From Ilumatobacteraceae bacterium (GTDB lineage Bacteria; Actinomycetota; Acidimicrobiia; Acidimicrobiales; Ilumatobacteraceae), in NCBI GenBank assembly GCA_033344875.1, contig JAWPMO010000001.1, positions 4,904,627 to 4,968,626 of the forward strand: a DNA stretch of 64,000 nt, given 5' to 3'. Below are positions 8,568 to 17,360 of this stretch, in pieces. The translations under genes were made by a program, and so were the position numbers. A model generated the notes under the pieces. The model had not been told where the DNA came from. It worked only from the letters and a program-made list of their open reading frames with translations, and made no database searches. Position 1 is the first letter of the stretch; each line of letters opens with the position of its first letter.

Positions 8568-9022
8568 GGTGAAATATGGCCGGGTCCGGTTTCGGCTCGC
8601 ACCGACCGGGTGTCGAGGTGTTCACCGCATTCCGAGCAGGTCGCCTCGACGTGGGTGAGCTCGCCGCAGTCGAGGTGGCGGAGCACGACCGGCTCGTTGC
8701 CCTCGCCGAGCAGCCACTCGTCGCCCCACTGGCGCAGTGCCGTGAGAACGGGCCAGAGCGCGCGCCCGCGTTCGGTGAGCACGTAGTCGTAGCGGTTGCG
8801 ACCCTCGTCGTAGGGGCGGCGCTCGAGGATCTCGGTGTCGACGAGCTTGTCGAGACGGTCGGTCAGCACGTTGCGGGAGATGCCGAGGCGTTCGACGAAG
8901 TCGTCGAACCGACGGACACCGAGGAAGCTGTCGCGCAGGATCAGCAGGGTCCACCACTCGCCGACGAGTTCGAGGGTCTGCGCGATCGAGCAGTTCATGT
9001 CGGCGAACGAGACCTTGCGCAT
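8564..9022 (-). CDS. HxlR-family transcriptional regulator
   Basis: 152 residues from the ATG at 9022. The HxlR core is clear: CSIAQTLELVGEWWTLLILRD, then FDDFVERLGISRNVLTDRLDKL, and the wing RNRYDYVLTERGRAL. The family cysteine near the N-terminus (C11, before SIAQ) is present and in some members senses electrophiles or thiol stress. A C-terminal extension with CGELTHVEATCSECGEHL holds four cysteines that could form a zinc or redox site. Divergent from the thioesterase gene, with two operator-like palindromes between them. Confidence 0.88.
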   Translation of the reverse strand: MRKVSFADMNCSIAQTLELVGEWWTLLILRDSFLGVRRFDDFVERLGISRNVLTDRLDKLVDTEILERRPYDEGRNRYDYVLTERGRALWPVLTALRQWGDEWLLGEGNEPVVLRHLDCGELTHVEATCSECGEHLDTRSVRAETGPGHISP

Positions 9023-9028
9023 GCCGCC

Positions 9029-9058
9029 ATCGTACGCGAGTTGCGTGACGCAACTCAA
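9029..9058 (-). promoter_or_regulatory. Leaderless promoter of the HxlR gene
   Basis: On the minus strand TTGAGT (9053-9058) and TACGAT (9029-9034) are 18 bp apart and the -10 box is 6 nt from the ATG at 9022. The -35 end and spacer are covered by the palindrome at 9038-9056, consistent with autorepression. Confidence 0.5.
9038..9056. promoter_or_regulatory. Perfect 19-bp palindrome, HxlR operator candidate 1
   Basis: GAGTTGCGT-G-ACGCAACTC: nine-base arms are exact complements around one central base. It lies between the divergent HxlR and thioesterase genes. A second, imperfect copy lies exactly 32 bp away centre to centre. Confidence 0.65.
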
Positions 9059-9069
9059 CCTGTCATGCT

Positions 9070-9088
9070 CAGTTGTATGACGCAACTC
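9070..9088. promoter_or_regulatory. Operator candidate 2, over the thioesterase start codon
   Basis: CAGTTGTATGACGCAACTC has the same right half as the perfect palindrome at 9038-9056 and a left half with three changes. It covers the ATG at 9077, so a bound dimer would block initiation of the plus-strand gene. The spacing of 32 bp is close to three helical turns, which would put both sites on one DNA face. Confidence 0.55.
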
Positions 9089-9916
9089 ACGCACGAGGAA
9101 CTCGGCACGGCCGAGCCGAAGTCAGCGGCACCGACCGACTTCGATCGGACGACGGCCGTCGTCCCGACCGACGATGCGAGCCGCTACGACCTGGAACTCT
9201 CCGACGGCTGGACCGCACTGGTCGGGACGCACGGCGGCTACCTGGCCGCGCTGACATCGAACGTGGCCGAGGCGTTCGTGCCCGGCCGCTCGGTACGAAC
9301 GGTGACGACCACGTTCCTCCGTCCCGGCCACGCCGGGCCGGCGACGGCACGGGCCACGACGGTGCGACACGGCCGGACGATCAGCACCGTCGTGGTCGAC
9401 CTCGAACAGGACGGCCGCACGATGGCCACCTCACGGCTGACGCTCGTCCCGCCGGTCACCGGGACCGAATGGAGGACGCCGGTGATCTTCGACCTGCCGC
9501 CTCCCAGTGAGTGCTCACGGATCCAGGAGCGCTCGTCGTCCGAACACTTCAACCGGGTCGACGGCTACCTCGACCCGTCGAGCCTGCCCTTCTCCGACGG
9601 TGAGCGAGCCATGGTCCAGGGGTACATGCGCCCGATCGAACCCCGGCCCATCGACGCCGCGTGGCTGGCGATGGCGACCGACTGGTTCCCGCCGCCGGCG
9701 TTCGTCCGGGTCGCCCCACCCCTCGGCGGCATCAGCATCGACCTCACCACCCACGTCCACCGTACGATCGCCACCGATCAGCACGACTGGCTCGCCGCTC
9801 GATTCGAGATCGACACGCGCTCGGCGGGCCTGGCCGTCGAGCACGGCCGGATCTGCACGCTCGACGGCACGGTGCTCGCCGAGTCGTTCCAGACCCGCTG
9901 GTTCGCCGAGGTCTGA
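9077..9916 (+). CDS. Acyl-CoA thioesterase, double hotdog (TesB-like)
   Basis: 279 residues, the length of two fused hotdog domains. The first domain has ELSDGWTALVGTHGGYLAAL with the central helix, followed by VRTVTTTFLRPGHAGPATARATTVRHGRTISTV, the typical strand-turn pattern of TesB-like enzymes; the second holds LTTHVHRTI and DTRSAGLAVEHGRICTLDGTVLAESFQT. Likely hydrolyses an acyl-CoA thioester in the cytoplasm. Divergent from and probably controlled by the HxlR regulator. I chose the ATG at 9077, which sits inside an operator-like repeat; no Shine-Dalgarno is visible, consistent with a leaderless message. Confidence 0.82.
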   Translation: MTQLTHEELGTAEPKSAAPTDFDRTTAVVPTDDASRYDLELSDGWTALVGTHGGYLAALTSNVAEAFVPGRSVRTVTTTFLRPGHAGPATARATTVRHGRTISTVVVDLEQDGRTMATSRLTLVPPVTGTEWRTPVIFDLPPPSECSRIQERSSSEHFNRVDGYLDPSSLPFSDGERAMVQGYMRPIEPRPIDAAWLAMATDWFPPPAFVRVAPPLGGISIDLTTHVHRTIATDQHDWLAARFEIDTRSAGLAVEHGRICTLDGTVLAESFQTRWFAEV

Positions 9917-10003
9917 CGGCGATGAGCGACACCGACCTCCGAACCGGCGCTCCGCCCGCAGGTGGGATCGCACGCACGACGGGTGCCGAACCCACGAGCC
10001 CGA

Positions 10004-11062
10004 TCAGCTGACGCGAGCCACGGCCAACGGGCCGGTCATCCGGTCGATGCGTCGCCGCGGCCCGGCGACGAGCACGTACTCGAGATTGCGGGTGTGGCTG
10101 ACCTCGCCGACCTTGTCGCCACCGGGGCCGTGGATGCCGATCTGCGCCCCCACGTAGCGTTTGGAATCGAACGCCAGGGCCACCACGTCGCCGTGGACGG
10201 CACACATCTCCCGCAGTTCGTCCAGCTCGACCCACGACTCGTCGTTGTACGACACGACCACGATCTCGGCATCGACCGCAGCGATCGTCCGCGCGAGCGC
10301 ATCGGGCATCTCGCGCTTGCGGTTGAACACACTCTTGGTCTCGTCGTCGCGGGCGTCGACCCGCTTGCAGGCGACGCCGTAGAACTCCGGTCGATCCCAC
10401 GCGACGATCGTCTCCCACACGTGGTAGTTCGTGAAGTAGCGGTGCTGGTTGTAGGGCGGGTCGAGATACGCGAGGTCGAACGAACCGAGCGTCCCGGCGA
10501 CCTCGGTGGCGTCGCCCCGCACCGCCCGGCCGGTGCCCGGCAGCAGCGACGGCACCTCCAGCGTGACCGGCTTGTACGACCTCGGCGCCCACTGCTTGAT
10601 GTACGCCATCTGGACACCGGCGGTGGAGTCGACCTTGTCGGCAGCCAGCAGCAGGCTGGTCAGCAGGATCGGTTCGAGCGGGGAACCGGCGTGATCGCGG
10701 GCGATCGCGTCGCGGATCGCGTCGATCCGTTCACCGTTGAACGGCTGGAAGAACCGTGACTGCACACAGAACGTGTCGGTGACGTACCCCGGCTCGCCCG
10801 GAATGCGGTTCAGATCGTCGATCGCGGAGCGCAGTTCGTCCTGGTCGACCGAGGCGGCGTCCAGCTCGATCCAGGTGCGAGCGAACACCTCGGAGTAGCG
10901 GGCGACGTCGACGGCGGTGACGTGAGCCCCTGTCGTCTTGAACGCCTGTGCCACCCGGGTGGTGCCGGTGAACAGGTCGAGCGCCGTCGAGGCGCCGGAT
11001 CGCTCGAACAGATCGGCGAGCACCGGGATCAGCCGACGCTTCGATCCGAGGTACTTGATCAT
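10004..11062 (-). CDS. DNA adenine methylase, D12 class
   Basis: 352 residues. The N-terminus IKYLGSKRRLIPVL and LDLFTGTTRVAQAFK form the S-adenosylmethionine site (usually FxGxG, here FTGTT), and LAYLDPPYNQHRYF near residue 200 is the DPPY catalytic motif of N6-adenine methyltransferases. The order puts it in the alpha/D12 group. No restriction gene is adjacent, so it appears to be an orphan methylase. Its ATG overlaps the stop of the upstream thioesterase gene (ATGA at 11059-11062), placing it at the end of the sufC-S-U operon, an unexpected neighbour. Confidence 0.88.
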   Translation of the reverse strand: MIKYLGSKRRLIPVLADLFERSGASTALDLFTGTTRVAQAFKTTGAHVTAVDVARYSEVFARTWIELDAASVDQDELRSAIDDLNRIPGEPGYVTDTFCVQSRFFQPFNGERIDAIRDAIARDHAGSPLEPILLTSLLLAADKVDSTAGVQMAYIKQWAPRSYKPVTLEVPSLLPGTGRAVRGDATEVAGTLGSFDLAYLDPPYNQHRYFTNYHVWETIVAWDRPEFYGVACKRVDARDDETKSVFNRKREMPDALARTIAAVDAEIVVVSYNDESWVELDELREMCAVHGDVVALAFDSKRYVGAQIGIHGPGGDKVGEVSHTRNLEYVLVAGPRRRIDRMTGPLAVARVS

Positions 11063-11733
11063 GCGCCTTCGTCGGGCGGTGCCGGCCGCGCAGCCGTCGC
11101 GCTCGCGAACGCGTCGGGATCGACCGAGATGAACGTCGCCTTCGCGGTCACGACGACCTGGTCGGACTCGGTGTCGACCAGTTCGCCGGTCATGAAGATG
11201 CGCCGGCCCTCACGATCGGTCATCCTCACCCGGCATGCCAGTTCACGGAACAGCGGGGTGGGAGCTGCATAGCGGATGTAGATGTCGCCCGTGAACGCGG
11301 CCTGCTTGATCACGTCGAGCACGGAGCCGAACACGTCGTCGAACAGCGCCGCCACCACGCCGCCGTGCGCGCGCCCGGGTGCTCCCTCGTGCGCGGCTCG
11401 CAGGGTGACCAGCGCCACGATCTCGTCGCCGTGCCGGTGCAGCTCGGGGTCGAGCCCCCACGGCGAGGAGCGTCCGGTGATCGGCCGGTCGTCGAACGTG
11501 TGCTGGAACCGACCCTGCGGCACGTCGAGGCGTTCCGGGTGCGAGAACTCGTGACCGCGACCTCTGGTCCGCTCGGCCCCGGGCCAGAGGGCGGCGGTGA
11601 CTCCTTCGACGACGTCGCTCAGGTGTTCGATCTGTTCGAGGGTCGCGTGGCGACCGATGAAGGCGTGGCCGAGGTCGCGGATCGCCTGTCCTGCTCGCGC
11701 CCGGGCCTCGATGATGTCGGTCTCATCACTCAT
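11059..11733 (-). CDS. PaaI-like hotdog thioesterase
   Basis: 224 residues. The C-terminal 140 residues form one hotdog domain with GRAHGGVVAALFDDVFGSVLDV, the PaaI/4HBT signature in which the histidine-glycine turn precedes the central helix and an aspartate serves as the general base. The N-terminal 85 residues are an added helical part seen in actinobacterial homologues. Likely cleaves acyl-CoA thioesters; substrate unknown. It lies 33 bp after sufU and overlaps the DNA methylase start, so it is an internal gene of the suf operon. Confidence 0.8.
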   Translation of the reverse strand: MSDETDIIEARARAGQAIRDLGHAFIGRHATLEQIEHLSDVVEGVTAALWPGAERTRGRGHEFSHPERLDVPQGRFQHTFDDRPITGRSSPWGLDPELHRHGDEIVALVTLRAAHEGAPGRAHGGVVAALFDDVFGSVLDVIKQAAFTGDIYIRYAAPTPLFRELACRVRMTDREGRRIFMTGELVDTESDQVVVTAKATFISVDPDAFASATAARPAPPDEGA

Positions 11734-11766
11734 TCGGAACCGACTCTCGCAGCCCGACGGCCCGGA

Positions 11767-12210
11767 TCAGGAATCGGGTGACTCGAGTGCCTCGAGGAGG
11801 GTGTTCCAGGCGAGGGTGGCGCACTTGATGCGGACGGGGAACTTGACGACGCCCTGGAGCGCCTCGAGGTCACCCAACTCGACGTCGTCGACCGGGTCGT
11901 CGCCCTCGGTCTCGATCGACATCATGCCCTTGAACCGGCGCACGAGCGCTCGGACCTCGGCCACCGACTTCCCCTTCACCGCGGCGCTCATCATCGATGC
12001 CGACGACTGCGAGATCGAACAGCCTTGGCCGCTGACCTTGACGTCGTTGACGGTGTCGCCGTCGACGTCGAGGTAGACGGTGATCTCGTCGCCGCACAGT
12101 GGGTTGTGACCCTCGGCGTGACGCGCCGGGGGCGGCAACTCACCGCGGTTGCGGGGGGTGCGGTAGTGATCGAGGATGATCTCGCGATAGAGGTCTTCGA
12201 GGCCTGGCAT
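11767..12210 (-). CDS. sufU: SufU, zinc-dependent sulfurtransferase/Fe-S assembly protein
   Basis: 147 residues. Cys39 and Asp41 in NPLCGDE, Cys64 in GQGCSISQSS and a third cysteine in RIKCATLAW are the conserved ligand set of SufU; the 18-residue insertion between strands that separates SufU from IscU is present around the RRFKGMMSIE region. SufU accepts sulfur from the SufS persulfide. The start is taken at MPGLEDLYREI (12210), which matches the family N-terminus. Follows sufS by 31 bp. Confidence 0.93.
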   Translation of the reverse strand: MPGLEDLYREIILDHYRTPRNRGELPPPARHAEGHNPLCGDEITVYLDVDGDTVNDVKVSGQGCSISQSSASMMSAAVKGKSVAEVRALVRRFKGMMSIETEGDDPVDDVELGDLEALQGVVKFPVRIKCATLAWNTLLEALESPDS

Positions 12211-12241
12211 GGGTGTCTCCCGCAGTCGAGGGGCGGCTCGG

Positions 12242-13474
12242 TCAGAGACCGAAGATATCGGTGGCGCCGTCGAGCGCATCGGTCAACGCGTCGACGTCGG
12301 AACGGTCGTTGTACAGGTAGAGGCTCGCCCGGGCGGTGGCGTTCGCTCCGAGGATGCGCATGAGCGGCTTGGCGCAGTGGTGCCCGGCCCGGACGCACAC
12401 GTTGCGCTCGTCGAGGACCTGGCTGACGTCGTGCGGATGGATGTCGCGGAACGCGAAGCTGAGCACGCCGCCGCGGACCTCGACGTCGTCGGGCCCGTGG
12501 ATCGTGATGCCGTCGCCGTACCGCCCCTTGAGCGTGTCGATCGCGTACCTGGTGAGTTCCATCTCGTGGTGACGGATCTCGTCCATGCTGATCGCCTCGA
12601 GGTACTCGACGGCAGCGCCGAACCCGATGACGTCGACGATCGGGGGAGTGCCGGCTTCGAACTTGGCCGGGACCGGCGCGGTGGTGAAACCGTCGAGGCG
12701 GACGTCGGCGATCATGTTGCCGCCGCCGATGTAGGGCGGCATCGCACCGAGGAGCTCCATGCGCCCCCAGAGCGCTCCGACGCCGGCCGGACCACACATC
12801 TTGTGGCTGGAGAACGCCACGAAATCGGCGTCCCACGCCTGGAGATCGGTCGGATTGTGCGGCACGTACTGGCACGCATCGACGACCGCGATGGCGCCGG
12901 CGTCGTGCGCCGCGTCGACGAGCCGCCGGACCGGTGTGATCGTGCCGAGCACATTGCTCATCGCCGTGAACGACAGCACCTTGGCGCCATCGAGCAGACG
13001 ATCGAGGTCGGTGAGATCGAGCTGGCCGTCGCTCGTCAGTGGGATCCAGCGGATCTCGGACCCGGTCCGAGTGGCGAGGATCTGCCACGGCACGATGTTG
13101 GCGTGGTGCTCCATGTGGGTGAGCACGATCGCGTCGCCCTCGCCGAGGTTCGAGCCGCCCCACGACGATGCGACCAGGTTCAGCGCCTCGGTCGCGTTCT
13201 TGGTGAACACGATCTCGTCGGCACGCGGCGCGTTGACGAGCCGAGCGACGGCGGATCTGGCGCCTTCGAAGCGATCGGTGGCCTCGCCGGCGAGCCGGTA
13301 CGCACTGCGATTGATCGGGGCGTAACCGGTGCGGACGAAATGGTCCATCGCCTCGATCACCTGGACCGGCTTCTGCGAGGTGTTGCCCGAGTCGAGGTAC
13401 ACGATCGGAGCACCGTCGATCTCGCGGCGGAGCACCGGAAAGTCGTTGCGGACGGCAGCCCAGTCGACGCCCAT
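12242..13474 (-). CDS. sufS: Cysteine desulfurase SufS
   Basis: 410 residues, full length for SufS (group II desulfurase). The PLP lysine is in FSSHKMCGPAGVGALWG near residue 225, LTHMEHHANIVPW provides the conserved PLP-stacking histidine, and the sulfur-carrying cysteine is in RAGHHCAKPLM near residue 367. The enzyme removes sulfur from L-cysteine as a persulfide for Fe-S cluster assembly, passing it to SufU. Its ATG at 13474 is 2 bp after the sufC stop, indicating coupling. Confidence 0.95.
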   Translation of the reverse strand: MGVDWAAVRNDFPVLRREIDGAPIVYLDSGNTSQKPVQVIEAMDHFVRTGYAPINRSAYRLAGEATDRFEGARSAVARLVNAPRADEIVFTKNATEALNLVASSWGGSNLGEGDAIVLTHMEHHANIVPWQILATRTGSEIRWIPLTSDGQLDLTDLDRLLDGAKVLSFTAMSNVLGTITPVRRLVDAAHDAGAIAVVDACQYVPHNPTDLQAWDADFVAFSSHKMCGPAGVGALWGRMELLGAMPPYIGGGNMIADVRLDGFTTAPVPAKFEAGTPPIVDVIGFGAAVEYLEAISMDEIRHHEMELTRYAIDTLKGRYGDGITIHGPDDVEVRGGVLSFAFRDIHPHDVSQVLDERNVCVRAGHHCAKPLMRILGANATARASLYLYNDRSDVDALTDALDGATDIFGL

Positions 13475-13476
13475 CG

Positions 13477-14247
13477 TCAGCTGGTCACCTTGAACGCCTC
13501 GTAGCCGTCGCGTTCGAGCTGCTCGACGAGCTCCATGCCGCCGGACTGGACGATGCGCCCGTCGACGAGGATGTGAACGTGGTCGGGCTGGATCTCGTCG
13601 AGGAGCCGCTGGTAGTGCGTGATGAGCACCACGCCCATCCCTGGCCGCTCGTTGCGGACCTCGCGGATGCCCTGGGCGACGATCCGAAGCGCGTCGATGT
13701 CGAGTCCGGAGTCGGTCTCGTCGAGGATCGCGAGCTCGGGCTCGAGGATCGCCATCTGCATGATCTCGTTGCGCTTCTTCTCGCCGCCGGAGAATCCTTC
13801 GTTGAGGTAGCGGTCGACGAACGACGAATCCATGCCGAGCCGCTTCATCCAGTCCATCGTGGCGAGCCGCAGTTCGAGCACCGACAGATCGACGCCCTTG
13901 CGTGCGGACAGCGCTGCCCGCAGGAACTGGATCACCGAGACGCCGGCGATCTCCTGGGGGTACTGGAACGCCAGGAACATGCCGGCCTTGGCGCGCTCCT
14001 CGGTGGGCCAATCCGTGACGTCGTCACCCTGGAACGTGATCGAACCGGAGGTGACCTCGTACTCGGGTGAGCCGAGCAGCGTGGTGCCGAGGGTGCTCTT
14101 GCCCGACCCGTTGGGCCCCATGATCGCGTGCACCTCACCCGCCTTCACGGTCAGTGAGAGGCCTCGGAGGATGTCGTCAGCGGGGGTCGCACCCGGCTCG
14201 GTGGTCGGTCGGGCGTGCAACCCATCGACCTGAAACAGCTCGGTCAT
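13477..14247 (-). CDS. sufC: Fe-S assembly ATPase SufC
   Basis: 256 residues. Walker A is GPNGSGKSTLG, the signature motif is FSGGEKKRNEI and Walker B with its glutamate-like end is LAILDETDSGLD, all typical of SufC, where the SGGE-KKRNE sequence differs from transport ABC ATPases. SufC normally drives the SufBCD scaffold. Neither sufB nor sufD is present in this window: the gene directly upstream (14308 on) is a divergent LCP protein. The operon therefore begins with sufC and the scaffold partners must be encoded elsewhere. Confidence 0.95.
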   Translation of the reverse strand: MTELFQVDGLHARPTTEPGATPADDILRGLSLTVKAGEVHAIMGPNGSGKSTLGTTLLGSPEYEVTSGSITFQGDDVTDWPTEERAKAGMFLAFQYPQEIAGVSVIQFLRAALSARKGVDLSVLELRLATMDWMKRLGMDSSFVDRYLNEGFSGGEKKRNEIMQMAILEPELAILDETDSGLDIDALRIVAQGIREVRNERPGMGVVLITHYQRLLDEIQPDHVHILVDGRIVQSGGMELVEQLERDGYEAFKVTS

Positions 14248-14307
14248 GGTCTCCAGTCTACGATGCAGGGGTCGGGATTATCACTACGGCGGTAGGAGAA
14301 ATAGCTC

Positions 14308-15756
14308 GTGCACACGGAGATCGCGGCCACGCTGGTGGCACCCGGCTGGGCGGCGCGCGAGCGGCGACGCTCGGTGGCGATCGCGATGCTGGTCGTCGGC
14401 GTCGGTCTGCCCCTGCTCATGGCGCTGTACGTCGTCGTGGGGGGCCGCAGTTGGGTGGCGCTCACACTCGACCGAGAGTTCCTGGGGCTGGTCGTACTGG
14501 TCGGCTGCCTCGGCATCGCGGTTCGGCTCGCGGCGTTGGTCGAGGTGTGGCTCGCGGCAGGCAGACGGCGGTCGCTCGATCGCATCGAGACCGCAGCGGC
14601 GGTGGTGGCGATGGTCGGACTGATCGCCGGCAGCGTGGCGGTGGTGGAGGTCGGCCGGGCGCGGGCCGCGCTCGCCCCGACGTTCACCGCGACGGCGGGT
14701 GAGCCACTCTTCGATCCTGATCGGCCGGTCACGTCGGCGCCGGTCGAGTCGACCGCACCGGTGACGACCGCGGCAGCAACGACCACGTCGACGACCCGAC
14801 CCGACCTCGAACCGAGGGGCGGTGTCGGCGAGATCGTGGTCGTGACGACCACGACCACGACGTTGCCGCCGAAGCCGGCGCAACCCGATAGCGGTGTGAG
14901 CGCCGCAGACCTGGCCGACGTGACGACCGTGCTCCTGCTCGGCGGTGACGCCGGGCCGGGACGTGGCGGCCTGCGGACCGATTCGATGATGCTGTTCAGC
15001 CTGCACCGGCCATCCGGCCGGGCGGCGCTGATCTCGATCCCGCGCAACCTGGAACGGCTGCTGTTCCCGCCGGGGAGCGCGCTCGAATCGTCGTACCCGT
15101 ACGGGTTCGGTGACATCGCCAACGCCGTGTACCCCATCGTCTCCTCGCGCGGGAGCCTGCGCGACGCGTACGCGGTCGGCGACATCCGCCCCGGGGTCGT
15201 CGCCATCGCTCAGGGCATCGGCTACTCGCTCGACGTCAAGATCGACGACTACGTGCTCGTCGACATGCAGGGGTTCCTCGACCTCATCGACGCGATCGGT
15301 GGGGTCACGCTCACCCTCACGTCGGCGATCCCGATGCCGGGCAACGTCCCGGGTGCGCGGACCCAGTACCCCGACACGATCGGTCCGGGCGTGGTCCAGA
15401 TGGACGGATCGACCGCGCTCGGGTACGCGCGCAGCAGGAAGGGTGACAACGACTACCGGCGGGCGCGTCGCCAGCGCGATCTGCTCGCAGCCCTCGCGCA
15501 GCAGGTGTCGCTCACCGATGTGGCCCTGTCGTTCGGGTCGGTGGCCGCGGCGATCGGGGGCACGCTGCGCACATCGCTGACACCCGACGAGCTCACCGAG
15601 ACCCTGAACGTGATCGGCGGTGAGACGGCGATCGTCGAGTCGGTCGGACTCGTCCCGCCCCTGGTCGACGTGCGGCGACCCGACTACGACGCGATGGCCA
15701 AGATCGTCGGTGCGGTCCACATGGCGCTCGTCACCGGCGCGAGCTCCGGCTACTGA
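14308..15756 (+). CDS. LytR-CpsA-Psr (LCP) family ligase
   Basis: 482 residues. Three to four hydrophobic segments in the first 120 residues anchor the protein; a Thr-rich linker (TTAAATTTSTTRP, VVVTTTTTTLPP) at about 150-190 leads to the external LCP domain from about 205. Conserved LCP elements are seen: LLLGGDAGPGRGGLRTDSMML, the arginines of ISIPRNLERL, DDYVLVDMQGFLDLIDAIGGV and ALGYARSRKGDNDYRRARRQRDLL. The family transfers polyprenyl-linked glycopolymers to peptidoglycan. GTG start with GGAGAAA 6 nt upstream. Divergent from sufC, tandem with a second LCP gene. Confidence 0.9.
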   Translation: MHTEIAATLVAPGWAARERRRSVAIAMLVVGVGLPLLMALYVVVGGRSWVALTLDREFLGLVVLVGCLGIAVRLAALVEVWLAAGRRRSLDRIETAAAVVAMVGLIAGSVAVVEVGRARAALAPTFTATAGEPLFDPDRPVTSAPVESTAPVTTAAATTTSTTRPDLEPRGGVGEIVVVTTTTTTLPPKPAQPDSGVSAADLADVTTVLLLGGDAGPGRGGLRTDSMMLFSLHRPSGRAALISIPRNLERLLFPPGSALESSYPYGFGDIANAVYPIVSSRGSLRDAYAVGDIRPGVVAIAQGIGYSLDVKIDDYVLVDMQGFLDLIDAIGGVTLTLTSAIPMPGNVPGARTQYPDTIGPGVVQMDGSTALGYARSRKGDNDYRRARRQRDLLAALAQQVSLTDVALSFGSVAAAIGGTLRTSLTPDELTETLNVIGGETAIVESVGLVPPLVDVRRPDYDAMAKIVGAVHMALVTGASSGY

Positions 15757-15803
15757 CGCCGCGACGAGAATTCGACATCGCCGGGTCGTACGCTTCGCGG
15801 TCG

Positions 15804-17198
15804 ATGTCCAACACCAACGACACCCAGGCCCTGCGGGGTCTCGACGACCTCGAGAGCCGACTGCGCGGTCCCGATCTCCAAGAGGGATCCCCCGGCGCGC
15901 AGATGGCCATTTCGGTCGTCCTGCCGGGTGTTCCGGCGTTTCGCCGAACGCCGCCGTTGGCCCTGCTCCTGTCGGTGCTCGGCGTGATCGTGCCGGTGCT
16001 CGGCGTGCTCTGGGCCTACGCGAACCGCAGCGATCTGATCGGCTTCGCCCTCGACCAGCGTGTGCTCCTCGGTGTGGTCGTGGTCGGGCTGCTCGCCGTG
16101 GTGGTCCGTCTGGCGGCGATCGCCGAGATCGCGCACGCATTCCGACGCACGCCCGGGATCGGCGGGCGGACCGCCGTCGCCACCGTCGTCGTGCTCGCGC
16201 TGAGCATCCCGGTGCTCTGGGTCGCGTTCCGTGCCAACGAGGCCCGGAGCGCGGTGGGCAACGTGTTCTCGTCGTCCGACGGTGACCCGCTGTTCGAGCC
16301 GACTGTCGGCGACGGCGCCGCGTCCGATGGTGCCGAACCGATCGATCCCGACTCCGTCAAGAACATCCTGCTGCTCGGTGGCGACGCCGGCCCCGGGCGC
16401 TGGGGCCTGCGCACCGACACGATGATCATCGTCTCGGTCCACGAGTCGTCGGGCCGCACGTCGTTGGTCTCGATCCCGCGCAACCTCACCCGGCTCCAGT
16501 TCCCGCCGGGCAGCCCGCTTCGCGATGCATTCCCCGACGGCTTCAACGACCTGGCGAACGCCGTGTTCCCCTACGTGTCGACCCGCGACGAACTGATGGC
16601 CCACTATGGCCGCAACGGGCTGCAGGCCGAGGCCGTCGCGCTGTCCGAGGCGATCGGGTACTCGCTCGATGTCAAGATCGACGACTACGCGCTGGTCAAC
16701 ATGCAGGGGTTCCTCGAGGTGATCGACGCGATCGGCGGGGTCGACATCCAGATCGATCAACGGTTGCCGATGCCGGGCACGATCCCCGGTGCGAAGCGCG
16801 AACTGCCCGACACGCTCGGCCCGGGGCTCGAACACCTCGACGGCACCCTCGCGATCGCCTACGTGCGTTCCCGCTCCGGTGACTCCGACTATCAGCGAAT
16901 GGGGCGGCAACGCCAGTTGCTGTCCGCGCTCGGTTCGCAGGTGTCCACGACCGAGGCGATCGGGGCTTTCGGTTCCGTCACCGGCGACCTCGAGAACTCG
17001 ATGCGGACGTCGCTGTCGTCGGGTGAGTTCAGCAACCTGCTCGACCGACTCGGTGACAACGACGGGATCCACGAGTCGATCGGTCTGACCCCGCCGCTGA
17101 TCACGCCGGGATCGCCCGACTACCCGTTCATCCAGAGCGTGATCGACGCCGTCGAGCTGGCACTCGTCACCGGGGCCGGCAGCGGGTTCGCCTCCTGA
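15804..17198 (+). CDS. LytR-CpsA-Psr (LCP) family ligase, second copy
   Basis: 464 residues with the same architecture as its upstream neighbour: membrane segments near 52-75, 82-105 and 118-140, then the LCP domain from about 185 with LLLGGDAGPGRWGLRTDTM, SIPRNLTRLQFPPG, DDYALVNMQGFLEVIDAIGGV and AIAYVRSRSGDSDYQRMGRQRQLL. The linker is short and lacks the Thr-rich stretch of the first copy. A TACGCT box at 15789-15794 lies 9 nt before the ATG, so it may have its own leaderless promoter in addition to readthrough from the first gene. Tandem duplication is likely; different glycopolymer substrates are possible. Confidence 0.9.
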   Translation: MSNTNDTQALRGLDDLESRLRGPDLQEGSPGAQMAISVVLPGVPAFRRTPPLALLLSVLGVIVPVLGVLWAYANRSDLIGFALDQRVLLGVVVVGLLAVVVRLAAIAEIAHAFRRTPGIGGRTAVATVVVLALSIPVLWVAFRANEARSAVGNVFSSSDGDPLFEPTVGDGAASDGAEPIDPDSVKNILLLGGDAGPGRWGLRTDTMIIVSVHESSGRTSLVSIPRNLTRLQFPPGSPLRDAFPDGFNDLANAVFPYVSTRDELMAHYGRNGLQAEAVALSEAIGYSLDVKIDDYALVNMQGFLEVIDAIGGVDIQIDQRLPMPGTIPGAKRELPDTLGPGLEHLDGTLAIAYVRSRSGDSDYQRMGRQRQLLSALGSQVSTTEAIGAFGSVTGDLENSMRTSLSSGEFSNLLDRLGDNDGIHESIGLTPPLITPGSPDYPFIQSVIDAVELALVTGAGSGFAS

Positions 17199-17360
17199 AT
17201 CACGAGTTGTGCCAGGAGGTCGAGCGGACAGGTGAGGCTCTGCCGAACCTGGCCGCTCGACACTCCCAATGGATACGGGGAGGAATCAGCGGAATGAACA
17301 GGAGCGGAGCGACCTATCCGCTGATCCTCCAGGCACAACTCGCGATCGGTCGCGGTGTGG

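Noticed and set aside
14284..16140. Long minus-strand frames across the LCP genes
   Set aside because: These are shadows of the LCP genes; composition is His/Arg/Asp-rich and motifs exist only on the plus strand.
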